From Flavobacterium algicola (GTDB lineage: Bacteria; Bacteroidota; Bacteroidia; Flavobacteriales; Flavobacteriaceae), in the NCBI RefSeq assembly GCF_022399565.1, contig NZ_JAJTUT010000001.1, forward strand, positions 124,001-188,000: 64,000 nucleotides of DNA. Reading direction: 5' to 3'. Shown in pieces: positions 53,933 through 63,064 of this stretch. Each line of letters opens with the position of its first letter. The stretch's first letter is position 1. The notes under the pieces are model-generated. The model saw only the letters and a list, made by a program, of their open reading frames with translations. It ran no database searches and had not been told where the DNA came from. Both the position numbers and the translations under genes were made by a program.

Positions 53933-54244
53933 ATGAATGCTAAATTAAATAAACCCGCAATACAGCCTAATAAAATTTATTACCTACTGCTAAGTTTGCT
54001 ATTTGATGGTATCGGAATGCTTTCTTTTACCATACCTTATCTAGGCGAATTCACAGATGTAATATGGGCTCCCTTATCTTGTTATATCATGGTAAAAATG
54101 TACCGAGGTAAAGTAGGTAAAATAGCAGGAATCATTGGGACTATTGAGGAATTAATTCCGTTTACCGATGTGATCCCTACGTTTACTCTCACTTGGTTGT
54201 ACCACTTTTATATTCAGAAAAAAGGAACTTCAACTATAAAATAA
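53933..54244 (+). CDS. small membrane protein
   Basis: The 103-residue protein has three to four short hydrophobic helices, with IYYLLLSLLFDGIGMLSF near the N-terminus and IEELIPFTDVIPTFTLTWLY near the C-terminus. I start at ATG 53933 (MNAKLNKPAIQPNK) because the longer frame begins inside the msrA terminator. The conserved-looking FTD and PFTD repeats suggest an internally duplicated helix pair. I do not know its function. Confidence 0.7.
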   Translation: MNAKLNKPAIQPNKIYYLLLSLLFDGIGMLSFTIPYLGEFTDVIWAPLSCYIMVKMYRGKVGKIAGIIGTIEELIPFTDVIPTFTLTWLYHFYIQKKGTSTIK

Positions 54245-54247
54245 TGT

Positions 54248-55357
54248 TTAAATTTCGGTAAAAACCAAACATACTGGAGAACACAATTCGATCTTCTTAC
54301 CGGTATCGGTTAATTTTCCTGTTTCTTTATCTCTTTTAAATATGATAACGGTGTTTGTATATTGATGACCAATTAATAAAAAATTACCTGTAGGGTCAAT
54401 AGCAAAATTTCGAGGACCATCACCTTGAGTCGAAATTCGTTCTACAAATTCTAAGTTTCCGTTTTTTAATATTTTGAAGCAACTAATATCATTTGCAACT
54501 GCTCTATTGGTTGCATAAAGAAATTTTTCATCTGGCGAAATATGAATATCTGCTGCAGAAAATTCGCCCTCAAATCCAGGAGCCAATACAGTTTGCTCTT
54601 GTTTTAAGGAAAGTTTTCCTTTTTTGAAATTGAAGACAGATAAAGTTCCGTCCAATTCATGAAGTAAATATAATTTTTTTCCGTTTTTACTAAAAACGAA
54701 ATGTCTTGGTCCACTACCCGACTTAATATCATTCGCAACTTTCAACTCTAAAGGTTTCTCTTCGTCAGCATTCACTACATAAGAATAGACTTTGTCACTT
54801 CCTAAATCTGTACCTAGTAAATATTTCTTATCTGGTGAAAATTGTACCATATGCAAGTGTGCTTTTTCTTGACGTACCACATTTGGACCTTTCCCAATAT
54901 GCTGCTCCAACTGCTTTACTGCCGATAAACTTCCATCGTTGTTTTTTTCGAAAGCTGTGATACTTCCTCCACCATAGTTGGCAGTATAAACAAATTTGTC
55001 ATCATCGGTAATGTAGCACGGATCTGCACTAGTCGTTTTTTGCTGGTTTAATAAATTCAATTTACCTGCTTTACTATCGTAACCAAATGCCGTGACGGCG
55101 CCATTTGCATTATCTGAATTTACAGTATATACAAATTTATTATCGCTTGATACCGTTAAGAAACTTGGATTAACGATCTTCTCAGATTCTGATCGGAATT
55201 TAAAATCTCCAGTTTCTGAATTGAATTCATAAATAGAGACTCCATTACTATCACATTGCGCATTAAAGGCACCGATAATTAAATTGTATTTGGTCGATTG
55301 TGCCTGCATAAAGAAGCCGCACAGTAAAAGCGGAACTACAGAAAGAGTTTTTCTCAT
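54248..55357 (-). CDS. exported lactonase-type beta-propeller (6-phosphogluconolactonase-like)
   Basis: The 369-residue protein has a signal peptide (MRKTLSVVPLLLCGFFMQAQ) and a seven-bladed propeller of the lactonase family (PF10282), with repeated blocks such as NSDNANGAVTAF, YTANYGGGSITAF and SPDEKFLYATNRA. Cytosolic relatives hydrolyse 6-phosphogluconolactone; this exported one probably acts on another lactone in the periplasm. It is convergent with the small membrane protein gene with a 3-nt gap and has its own promoter region. Confidence 0.9.
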   Translation of the reverse strand: MRKTLSVVPLLLCGFFMQAQSTKYNLIIGAFNAQCDSNGVSIYEFNSETGDFKFRSESEKIVNPSFLTVSSDNKFVYTVNSDNANGAVTAFGYDSKAGKLNLLNQQKTTSADPCYITDDDKFVYTANYGGGSITAFEKNNDGSLSAVKQLEQHIGKGPNVVRQEKAHLHMVQFSPDKKYLLGTDLGSDKVYSYVVNADEEKPLELKVANDIKSGSGPRHFVFSKNGKKLYLLHELDGTLSVFNFKKGKLSLKQEQTVLAPGFEGEFSAADIHISPDEKFLYATNRAVANDISCFKILKNGNLEFVERISTQGDGPRNFAIDPTGNFLLIGHQYTNTVIIFKRDKETGKLTDTGKKIELCSPVCLVFTEI

Positions 55358-55696
55358 TGTTTTTAATTTTTAGTAATGCTAAATTAAGCATTCCTAATTT
55401 ATTTTATTGGTAAAAGGGCTCATTGAATTCTAAGTTAAGACATAAAAAACAGTTAAAGTTATTAGAATTTGGTTCGGCCTTTCTATTGATTTCTACTTTG
55501 AACAAACACTTGACTTTCTTAAATATTTGAAATAAAACCAACTAGATTCAAAATTCAGCTATAACATCTAGAAACAAGCGATTTCGATTGCATTTAAAAA
55601 AAGAACTTTTACTTATTCAAAACTCTTTTCAAATTTGTATTTTTGGAGAGTTGATTACACGCTTCCTTAGTTTTCGATAATAAAATGAAATAACAA
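55358..55696. other. non-coding gap of about 340 nt
   Basis: This divergent intergenic region separates the lactonase and BatA-like genes. It is A+T rich. I see no frame worth calling, no strong hairpin and no full TTTG-N19-TAnnTTTG promoter, though promoters for both genes must lie here. Confidence 0.5.
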
Positions 55697-57625
55697 ATGC
55701 AATTTAAACATCCTGAACTATTATACTTTCTGTTTTTATTGATTGTGCCTATCTTGGTACATCTATTTCAATTGAGACGTTTTAAGAAAGAATACTTTAC
55801 AAATGTTCGATTTTTAAAGGCTTTAACTATACAAACCCGTAAAAGTGCTACCATAAAAAAATGGTTACTTCTTGCCACCCGCTTACTCCTTTTGGCTTCT
55901 ATAATTATCGCTTTTGCGCAGCCCTTTTTTGAAGCCACTGACAGTAAAAATAATTCGAACGAATTGTATGTAATTTTAGACAACTCTCTTAGCATGCAAG
56001 CTAAAGGACAGAAAGGCGAATTATTAAAACGTGCTGTTCAGGAGTTGCTGGAAAATATTCCTGAGGAAATTACATTTTCGCTTTTGACAAATTCGGAAAC
56101 ATTTTGGAACACTTCAAAAAAAGAAATACAGTCAGAATTGCAAAACTTAGACTATAGTGCTATCCCGTTTCAAGCGGAGTCATTACTTACACAAGTGCAA
56201 GCTCATAAATCAGTTTATAAAAAAGACATTATTATAATCACCGATGCAATAGGATTGGAGAAAAAGCAATTACAGATTATTAAAAAGGAAGATAATGCCT
56301 ATTTTATTGTTCCGAAAGCGGAGCAAAAAAATAATATAGCCATCGATAGTGTTTATATCGAAGAAACATTAGAAAATTTCTATGATATTAGAGTCCGATT
56401 AACAAGCCAGGGAGATCCCAATCAAAAGAGTTCGATTGCGATTTATAATGGAACTAAGCTAATTGCAAAAACCGTAGTTACATTTGAACAGAATAAAAAA
56501 ACGATCCCTTTTACTATTCCTAAGCAAGACTTTCATGGTAAGGTTTCTATCGAAGATAATGGACTAGCATTCGATAATGACTATTTTTTCACAATTTTAC
56601 AACCCAAAAAAAATGCCGTTCTAAGTATTGGCGCTCTAGAAAAAAGCAATTTTTTAAGCCGTATATATACTGCAGATGAATTCAGTTATAGAAACAGTCT
56701 ACTTTCTTCTTTAGATTATAATAGTATCGAAAAACAAGATGCAATTGTATTAAACGAAATTGAAACAATCCCAACCGCGTTGCAAACTACACTAAAATCA
56801 TTTGTGCAAAAAGGCGGTAATTTAATTGTAATTCCTGCAGCCACAGCTGCAATCGGGAACATTAATGATTTTTTAAAACTTATTGGAAACATCCAATTGC
56901 AACCTTTGGCCAAAGTCGAAAAGCAAATTACTAAAATTAATTATGGACATCCTCTATTTACTTCAGTTTTTGAGGGTAAAGTAAGTAATTTTCAATATCC
57001 AAAAACTAATACAAATTTTGAAATTGTAAGTGGTAACTCTATCGCATTTTATTATCAAGATGGTAGTAGTTTCTTGACTTCAGTAATAAATCCCACTAAT
57101 TCCGTTTCAGTGTTTTCGGCTCCCTTAAATAGTAGCAATTCAAATTTTCAGCAGTCGCCATTAATTGTCCCTGCTTTTTATAAAATGGCAACGATGCATG
57201 GCAATAATGCAATCAATGCGCGAATTATAGGAGATAGTGAGCCTTACTTAATAGAAGCAGAGTTATCCAAGGATGCTATTTTAAGTGTAGGTAATAAAGG
57301 TGAAGAATTTATCCCAACGCAACAAGCTATAAATGATAAAGTCAAATTGACCTTTAACGAATACCCAAACAAAGCGGGGAATTTTGAAATTTACAGCAAA
57401 AAAACTCCTCTAGAAAATATTAGTTTTAATTACAACCGAACTGAAAGCCAATACACTACCGCCAATGAAGCAAGTTTGGATGGGTACAAAACAGTAGAAT
57501 CTATTTCTGCAGTGATCAGCCAGTTACAAACCGACCGAACAGACAGCGTGATTTGGAAATGGTTTGTTATCTTTGCACTGCTTTTTCTTTTGTTAGAAAT
57601 GGCAATTATTCGATTTTTGAAATAA
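55697..57625 (+). CDS. BatA-domain membrane protein
   Basis: This 642-residue protein starts with the BatA / aerotolerance-regulator N-terminal domain (FKHPELLYFLFLLIVPILVHL then FTNVRFLKAL), has a second membrane helix (about 55-75) and a VWA-like domain (YVILDNSLSMQAKGQ, MIDAS-like DNSLS). A glutamine-amidotransferase-like region and a C-terminal helix (ALLFLLLEMAIIRFL) follow. Proteins of this kind are conserved in Bacteroidetes and thought to work in envelope or stress functions with BatB-type proteins and MoxR ATPases. The next gene follows after 18 nt. Confidence 0.88.
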   Translation: MQFKHPELLYFLFLLIVPILVHLFQLRRFKKEYFTNVRFLKALTIQTRKSATIKKWLLLATRLLLLASIIIAFAQPFFEATDSKNNSNELYVILDNSLSMQAKGQKGELLKRAVQELLENIPEEITFSLLTNSETFWNTSKKEIQSELQNLDYSAIPFQAESLLTQVQAHKSVYKKDIIIITDAIGLEKKQLQIIKKEDNAYFIVPKAEQKNNIAIDSVYIEETLENFYDIRVRLTSQGDPNQKSSIAIYNGTKLIAKTVVTFEQNKKTIPFTIPKQDFHGKVSIEDNGLAFDNDYFFTILQPKKNAVLSIGALEKSNFLSRIYTADEFSYRNSLLSSLDYNSIEKQDAIVLNEIETIPTALQTTLKSFVQKGGNLIVIPAATAAIGNINDFLKLIGNIQLQPLAKVEKQITKINYGHPLFTSVFEGKVSNFQYPKTNTNFEIVSGNSIAFYYQDGSSFLTSVINPTNSVSVFSAPLNSSNSNFQQSPLIVPAFYKMATMHGNNAINARIIGDSEPYLIEAELSKDAILSVGNKGEEFIPTQQAINDKVKLTFNEYPNKAGNFEIYSKKTPLENISFNYNRTESQYTTANEASLDGYKTVESISAVISQLQTDRTDSVIWKWFVIFALLFLLLEMAIIRFLK

Positions 57626-57643
57626 AAAAACAGCACTTATCCT

Positions 57644-58903
57644 ATGAAAATTATCCTCAGAAACGCAAAAATTATCGACCCTCAAAGTACATTCGATACT
57701 CAAATTGTAGATATTTTAATTGAAGACGGTATACTTTCAAAAATAGGAACTTCACTCCCCAATCCCGATAACATCAAAGAAGTACAACTTGATAATTTGC
57801 ATGTTTCACAAGGGTGGTTTGATTCAAGTGTATCACTTGGCGAGCCAGGTTTTGAAGATAGAGAAACCATAGGAAATGGTCTTAAAGTTGCTGCCAAGAG
57901 CGGATTTACAGCAATTGCTTTGCAACCCAACTCCTGTCCTGTAATAGATAATCAATCGCAGATCATGTTTGTAAAAAGTAAAGCTTATGGTAGCGCTACA
58001 GAACTTTACCCAATTGGTGCATTGACCAAGGGAAGCGAGGGAAAAGATATGGCTGAATTATTTGATATGAAAAATGCTGGAGCTGTAGCCTTCGGAGATT
58101 ATAAAAAAAGTCAAGACAACGCCAATTTATTAAAAATAGCTTTGCAATACGTACAAGATTTTGACGGACTTGTAATCGCTTTTCCGCAAGATGAAAAGAT
58201 TAAGGGGAATGGGGTCGTTAACGAAGGTGTAGTTTCTACCCGCTTAGGATTAAAGGGAATTCCAAATCTTGCTGAAGAATTACAAATAGCACGCAATTTA
58301 TTTTTATTAGAATACACTGGTGGAAAAATGCATATCCCAACCGTATCTACAGCCAAATCGGTTCAAATGATTCGTGATGCAAAAGCCAAAGGTTTGCAGG
58401 TTACTGCCAGTGCAGCGGTTCACAATTTGGTTTTTACCGATGAGAAATTAGAAGAATTTGATAGTCGCTACAAGGTAAGCCCACCATTAAGAACTGATAT
58501 TGACCGCAAAGCTTTGCTAGAGGGTGTTCTGGACGGAACTATAGATATAATCACAACAGATCACAACCCAATTGACATAGAACATAAAAAAATGGAATTT
58601 GATTTGGCAAAAAGCGGAACTGTAGGTCTCGAAAGTGCATTTGGTGCTTTGCTAACTATTTTGCCTCTAGAGGTCGTAATCGATAAATTAACCTCAGGAA
58701 AAGAACTTTTTTCAGTTCCAACACACACAATTGCCGAAGGAGCAGTGGCTAATTTAAGTTTATTTAATCCTGAAGGAAAAAATACTTTTAGCACTGCAAA
58801 TATACTTTCAAAGTCAAAAAATTCTGCTTTCTTAGGAATGAAAACTAAAGGAAAAGCATACGGAATTTACAATCAAGGACAATTAATCTTAGGAGAATCA
58901 TAA
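57644..58903 (+). CDS. dihydroorotase-like protein lacking metal ligands
   Basis: The 419-residue amidohydrolase aligns along its length with type I dihydroorotase (ILRNAKIIDP at the start, LGEPGFEDRETI, TDHNPIDIEHKK near 305). The metal-binding HxH motif is gone: where the family has DxHxH the sequence is D60-S-S-V-S64. The family HVSTA is TVSTA (Thr233) and HHL is VHNL, while Asp306 stays. It should not bind two zinc ions and is probably catalytically inactive, like PyrC' of Pseudomonas, which holds aspartate transcarbamoylase together. A true pyrC is expected elsewhere. It lies in an operon after the BatA-like gene and overlaps the next start by 1 nt. Confidence 0.88.
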   Translation: MKIILRNAKIIDPQSTFDTQIVDILIEDGILSKIGTSLPNPDNIKEVQLDNLHVSQGWFDSSVSLGEPGFEDRETIGNGLKVAAKSGFTAIALQPNSCPVIDNQSQIMFVKSKAYGSATELYPIGALTKGSEGKDMAELFDMKNAGAVAFGDYKKSQDNANLLKIALQYVQDFDGLVIAFPQDEKIKGNGVVNEGVVSTRLGLKGIPNLAEELQIARNLFLLEYTGGKMHIPTVSTAKSVQMIRDAKAKGLQVTASAAVHNLVFTDEKLEEFDSRYKVSPPLRTDIDRKALLEGVLDGTIDIITTDHNPIDIEHKKMEFDLAKSGTVGLESAFGALLTILPLEVVIDKLTSGKELFSVPTHTIAEGAVANLSLFNPEGKNTFSTANILSKSKNSAFLGMKTKGKAYGIYNQGQLILGES

Positions 58904-59229
58904 TGAACGCATCTGTAGAGAAAGGCAAATCTGCCGCAATAGCAAGTTACATTTTAGGAATTGGCGTATTTATCGCCATGTCGATGAATGCAGAAGACAA
59001 AAACACTTTTGCTTCCTTTCATATTCGACAAGGGTTAGGATTAACACTTACCTTTATCTCCCTTGGACTAATCATTAGTAATTTTGACAATTTAATGATC
59101 TCGTCCTCCATGTGGATTTGCGTCTTTGTACTGTGGTCTTACGGCATTGCAACCGCTATAAAAGGCGAAACAAAACCAGTTCCATTACTTGGTGATCTTT
59201 ACCAAAAATGGTTTATCTCAATCACATAA
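58903..59229 (+). CDS. Tic20/DUF4870-like small membrane protein
   Basis: This 108-residue protein has three to four transmembrane helices (SAAIASYILGIGVFIAMS, then FHIRQGLGLTLTFISLGLII and ICVFVLWSYGIATAIKG). The F-H-I-R-Q-G block is typical of the DUF4870/Tic20-like group, whose bacterial role is unknown. Its ATG overlaps the stop of the pseudo-dihydroorotase gene (TAATG), and the esterase gene follows after 4 nt, so all are one operon. Confidence 0.85.
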   Translation: MNASVEKGKSAAIASYILGIGVFIAMSMNAEDKNTFASFHIRQGLGLTLTFISLGLIISNFDNLMISSSMWICVFVLWSYGIATAIKGETKPVPLLGDLYQKWFISIT

Positions 59230-59233
59230 TAAC

Positions 59234-59884
59234 ATGAAATTATCTTTAGAATACCTCATCAGAGAACCAAAAACAAAACTTGATAAAAATCCGTTAATCC
59301 TGTTACTGCATGGTTATGGAAGCAACGAAGCCGATTTATTTTCCTTTGCATCAGAACTTCCAGAGGAATATTACATCATTTCGGCGCGTGCACCTTATGA
59401 CATGCAATATGGCAGTTATGCCTGGTATGCTATTAATTTTGATGCTGACGAAAATAAATTTTCTGACCTAGTTCAAGCGCGCGAATCTCGTGATCTAATT
59501 GCAAACTTCGTTGAAGAATTGATCGCTAATTATCCTATTGACAAAGACAACATTAGCTTACTCGGCTTTAGTCAAGGTGCTATATTGAGCTATGCGATTG
59601 CATTATCACATCCTGAAAAAATCAAAAACATCATTGCATTAAGCGGTTATGCCAATGAAGAAATCATGGAAGAAAATTACGCAAATAATGATTTTAGCAA
59701 CTTACGTATTTTCCATTCTCATGGAACGGTAGATCAAGTAATTCCAATCGAATGGGCTCGCAAAACGGGTCCGTTTTTGAAAAATTTAAATATTGACGCC
59801 ACTTACAAAGAATACCCAGTAGGGCACGGAGTAGCACCGCAAAATTTCTTTGATTTCAAAAATTGGTTGACAGAAAGCAAATAA
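59234..59884 (+). CDS. carboxylesterase/phospholipase-type hydrolase (YpfH-like)
   Basis: The 216-residue alpha/beta hydrolase has LLLHGYGSNEADL (oxyanion region), nucleophile Ser in LGFSQGA, Asp in HGTVDQVIP and His in YPVGHGV, so the catalytic triad is intact. It belongs to the small carboxylesterase/lysophospholipase family (PF02230). There is no signal peptide, so it is cytosolic. I start at ATG 59234, because a longer frame overlaps the upstream gene without adding domain sequence. Confidence 0.93.
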   Translation: MKLSLEYLIREPKTKLDKNPLILLLHGYGSNEADLFSFASELPEEYYIISARAPYDMQYGSYAWYAINFDADENKFSDLVQARESRDLIANFVEELIANYPIDKDNISLLGFSQGAILSYAIALSHPEKIKNIIALSGYANEEIMEENYANNDFSNLRIFHSHGTVDQVIPIEWARKTGPFLKNLNIDATYKEYPVGHGVAPQNFFDFKNWLTESK

Positions 59885-59887
59885 TTT

Positions 59888-59974
59888 GGGCGTGCCCCGA
59901 AGAAAAATCGGGTCGGGCTTTCGGCTATATCTCTCCGTTTCACTGCGAGGATACCGCCTCTATCCCTCACGCAA
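59888..59974. repeat. dispersed structured intergenic element, copy 2
   Basis: The block begins GGGCGTGCCCCGA and ends near CACGCAAAC. GCGTG (59890-59894) can pair with CACGC (59968-59972), and CCCGA (59896-59900) with TCGGG (59908-59912). It shares GCTATATCT and GGATrCCGCyyCTATC with the element at 31139-31236, with a shorter middle. It lies between the esterase gene and the next terminator. No coding function is seen. Confidence 0.6.
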
Positions 59975-60001
59975 ACAGCAGAAAATAATCACATTATACA
60001 T

Positions 60002-60041
60002 AAAAAAAGAGCTTTACATTTATAAGATGTAAAGCTCTTTT
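60002..60041. terminator. bidirectional terminator
   Basis: AAAAGAGCTTTACAT (60005-60019) and ATGTAAAGCTCTTTT (60027-60041) form a perfect 15-bp stem with a 7-nt loop. The longer A-run on the left makes it strongest for the minus-strand gene. Confidence 0.88.
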
Positions 60042-60066
60042 AGTTTATTTAAAGTGTAAATTATAT

Positions 60067-60777
60067 TTAATTAGTACTTGCTTTAACTGGACATCCGATG
60101 GCTTTGGTGAAATTTGGACTTACTTCTTTTCCACTCTCAATCGCGTTGATGGCATTTTCTACATATTTTACTTTTGCATCAGCTGCCGATCTTGCATTGT
60201 CATCAATCGTCCCAATATATTTTACAACTAACTTTTTATCTAATAAAAATACATGTGGTGTTCTTAAAGCACCATATTTAGGATATACTTTTTGACCTTC
60301 ATCAACCAAATATGGAAAAGTAAATCCTTTCTCTTTAGCTCGATTTTGCATCGCTTCATATCCTTCACTAGAATTTTCTGGACTATTAGGATTAATTGCA
60401 ATTACAGGATATCCTTTTGGTGCATACTCATTGTTCAATGCAATCAAACGATCTTCGTACATTTTTGCAAAAGGACACTCATTACATGTAAAAACTACAA
60501 CGAATCCCTTCGCATTTTTATAATCTTTTAATGAAACCATTTTACCATCAACATTTTTAAGTGCAAAATCTGAAGCCGTATCTCCAATTTTATATCCTTT
60601 CATTTCTGCTAAGGTTTCATTTTGCTCTGGGCTTCCACCACCACCTGGTTTTCCGTTTGGTGGGCCGTGTCTTTTATCGCCTTTGCTATCTGTAGTTTGC
60701 GCAATACTGCTTTGGCAAAAGAAAAACATACTTAATGCAATTGAAGCTAACGCTATTCTAAAAACTTTTTTGTTCAT
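60067..60777 (-). CDS. exported redoxin with CNEC motif
   Basis: The 236-residue protein has a signal peptide (ending SSIAQ), a Gly/Pro-rich linker and an AhpC/TSA-type thioredoxin fold with FTCNECPFAKMYEDRL (Cys98, Cys101). The CxxC position and the VVVFTCNECPFA block fit the PRX-like2 / redoxin group. It should act in the periplasm on thiols or peroxides. It follows a TlpA-type gene by 11 nt and shares its operon. Confidence 0.88.
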   Translation of the reverse strand: MNKKVFRIALASIALSMFFFCQSSIAQTTDSKGDKRHGPPNGKPGGGGSPEQNETLAEMKGYKIGDTASDFALKNVDGKMVSLKDYKNAKGFVVVFTCNECPFAKMYEDRLIALNNEYAPKGYPVIAINPNSPENSSEGYEAMQNRAKEKGFTFPYLVDEGQKVYPKYGALRTPHVFLLDKKLVVKYIGTIDDNARSAADAKVKYVENAINAIESGKEVSPNFTKAIGCPVKASTN

Positions 60778-60788
60778 GATACTTTGTT

Positions 60789-61355
60789 TTATTTTTGTGT
60801 TATTGTATTATTCATTGCTTGTTCCAACTCCAAGACGCTTTGAAAATCTTTCTCATGATATGACCGATTATTATCATTATATATGATCGTAAAAGGAATT
60901 GATCCAGACCATTGTGGATCTATTTTATTAATCCAACTATTCGCATCTGGATCATCTAATACAACGACTTTTGAAGTAATTTTTTTTCGAACTAAAAATG
61001 GTATTAATTTAGTATTGATATCTTCGGGAAAATCCATACTAACAAGTAATAATTCGACATTTGAATTGTTTTTTGCATATTCTTCCAGATAGGGGAGTTC
61101 TTTTACGCAAGGTGCACACCACATTGCCCAAAAGTTCACAATTTTTATTTTATCACTTTTTTTATGCAAAAGTGGTTCAAGTTCGTCAAAATTATAAACT
61201 AAAATAGGAGTGTTTTTCTTTACTGTATCGGATAGCTTTTGATTTACTATTATTTGTTCAACCTTGTCAAAGGTAATTTCCCGTTTCATTTCTTTCGAAT
61301 GCACTGCATTAGCAGTTAGTAAACAAATTAAAATTAATCCCAGATAACGAATCAT
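60789..61355 (-). CDS. TlpA-type thiol-disulfide reductase
   Basis: This 188-residue protein has a signal peptide (ending VHS) and a thioredoxin fold with the active site WCAPC (Cys80 and Cys83 in NFWAMWCAPCVKELPYL). TlpA/ResA-like proteins keep thiols reduced in the periplasm, for example for cytochrome c maturation, which the di-heme protein at 1.2 kb would need. It is the first gene of a two-gene operon with the redoxin. Confidence 0.9.
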   Translation of the reverse strand: MIRYLGLILICLLTANAVHSKEMKREITFDKVEQIIVNQKLSDTVKKNTPILVYNFDELEPLLHKKSDKIKIVNFWAMWCAPCVKELPYLEEYAKNNSNVELLLVSMDFPEDINTKLIPFLVRKKITSKVVVLDDPDANSWINKIDPQWSGSIPFTIIYNDNNRSYHEKDFQSVLELEQAMNNTITQK

Positions 61356-61585
61356 AATAAAAATTTTTAGGCATTAGAATTTATCGCCTATTTACTTAGA
61401 CGAAGGAACATTTGGATTCATTCGATTCAATTTAAAATAAATATAGTATTTTATTAATCACTAATTTAATTAATTGATTTACAAGTAACTAAATATCATT
61501 AAACATCAAAACTTCATTCGAAGTCGCTAATAAAGCTTACAAAGCAGTAAAATTAATTGTGCTTATTAACAAATTATTTATCTTG

Positions 61586-62095
61586 CTATTTGATAAGCAC
61601 TTTTTCGTATGCTCTTCTGGGGCTGCCTCTAAAATAGACTTCACCACAGTGTTGATAATCAAATTTTTTAAATAAGGCGATCATTGCTTGATTATCAAAA
61701 TTAGTATCAGCTTTAATGCTGTAGATTTTACTATTTATTGCAAACTCTTCAATAAACTGTAGCAACTTTTTGGCTAAACCTTTACCTAAGTGATTCTCTG
61801 AAATAGCCACTCTGTGGAATACAATAAAATCGCCATTTGTCAACCACTTCCCCTCGATGTTTTGATATTCTGGTTCATCGTTAATGAGCAATGCCACGTA
61901 GCCAACAATCGTTTTCTCTTCAAGTAGAATATAAGCAGCATCTTTTAGAATATCATTTTGTATCACAGTGGGGTTGGGATAGCCATCTTGCCACTGATTG
62001 CTTCCGTCTGCTTTTCTGCGAGCAATTGCGTGCTGTAAAATGTTCCATATCTCAGGTATTTGTTCTGTTGATGCTTTTTGAAATTGATGATTCAT
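61586..62095 (-). CDS. GNAT family N-acetyltransferase
   Basis: The 169-residue protein has the acetyl-CoA-binding block VAISENHLGKGLAKKLLQFIEE (Q/RxxGxG/A-type, HLGKGLA) and the terminal ALFKKFDYQHCGEVYF strand typical of GNAT proteins. The substrate is unknown. It stands alone with non-coding DNA on its downstream side and a terminator for the next gene on its upstream side. Confidence 0.9.
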   Translation of the reverse strand: MNHQFQKASTEQIPEIWNILQHAIARRKADGSNQWQDGYPNPTVIQNDILKDAAYILLEEKTIVGYVALLINDEPEYQNIEGKWLTNGDFIVFHRVAISENHLGKGLAKKLLQFIEEFAINSKIYSIKADTNFDNQAMIALFKKFDYQHCGEVYFRGSPRRAYEKVLIK

Positions 62096-62150
62096 GAGAG
62101 ACTTTTTTATTATAAATTTGTGGGTATTCCAACATTAGCTACGAAGAAAA

Positions 62151-62179
62151 ACCCCATTAATAGTAATTACTAATGGGGT
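62151..62179 (-). terminator. terminator of the DJ-1/PfpI lipoprotein gene
   Basis: ACCCCATTA (62151-62159) and TAATGGGGT (62171-62179) form a perfect 9-bp stem; on the minus strand a T-tail follows. Confidence 0.8.
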
Positions 62180-62196
62180 ATTTTTTTAAAACTGTT

Positions 62197-63012
62197 TCAA
62201 TTAGATAATTGTTTCTCGTCGCTTTTTTTAATGTAGGGAAGAAAAAGAGAGTCATACATTTCTCTAACCATTTCAACTATGTCTGAATCTGTATTATGTT
62301 CGCTTCCGCCCTCAATAGGTGGTTTAGGATCATACTCTAGATCAAGCATTACAATTTTTGTATAATTGTCTCCCGCAATGTCGCGAACTATGGCCAAACT
62401 CATATCTATACCTGCAGACACACCTGCACTTGTCCAATATTTTCCACTGTTGGTATATCTTCTGTTGACAACATTAATATTAAATTTATCTTTCAAAAGT
62501 TTTTTTCCATACCAGTGCGTCGTAGCTTCTTTGCCATTTAACAATCCAGTTGCAGCAAGAATCCAAGCTCCAGTGCAAACACTGGCTGTGTATTTGGAAG
62601 TTTTATCAATCTCTTTGATCCAGTTTAATAAGACAGTATCTTTGGTCAAAGCATAGGTTTCATTCATACCGCCGGGAATTACTAATATATCTAACTGCTT
62701 TACGTCATCAATAGATTTTTCGCACTCTACCTTCATTCCGTTCATGGTAGTAATTATTCCTTTTTTTCTACCTACAAAAAAGACTTTCACTCCCATTAGA
62801 GCATTGAAAACATGAAACGGTCCCATTGCGTCCAAAACGGCATAGTTATCATACAACAGAATTCCCACTGTCTTGATAGGAACCTTTGGTTCTGGATACA
62901 TTTCAGCCATTAATTGCTCATGGCTTTTGACGGGCTTTACAGTTTCTTCTTTTTTATTATTACACGATGCAACCAATAGCATCAATGCAAATGACATCAT
63001 TATTTTTTTCAT
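62197..63012 (-). CDS. DJ-1/PfpI family lipoprotein
   Basis: The 271-residue protein has a lipobox ending at Cys17 (LVASC) and a DJ-1/PfpI class I glutamine-amidotransferase-like domain with the nucleophile Cys146 in ASVCTGAWIL. The VLDAMGPFHVF and LVIPGG blocks match the group that includes isonitrile hydratase and the sensory domains of AraC-type regulators. It lies after a TonB receptor gene with a 52-nt gap, so the two probably serve the same substrate. Its envelope location is unusual for this family. Confidence 0.88.
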   Translation of the reverse strand: MKKIMMSFALMLLVASCNNKKEETVKPVKSHEQLMAEMYPEPKVPIKTVGILLYDNYAVLDAMGPFHVFNALMGVKVFFVGRKKGIITTMNGMKVECEKSIDDVKQLDILVIPGGMNETYALTKDTVLLNWIKEIDKTSKYTASVCTGAWILAATGLLNGKEATTHWYGKKLLKDKFNINVVNRRYTNSGKYWTSAGVSAGIDMSLAIVRDIAGDNYTKIVMLDLEYDPKPPIEGGSEHNTDSDIVEMVREMYDSLFLPYIKKSDEKQLSN

Positions 63013-63064
63013 TGTTTAGTTTTAAAATAAAGAGCAATATATTATAGTACCTTAGATGTTTATA

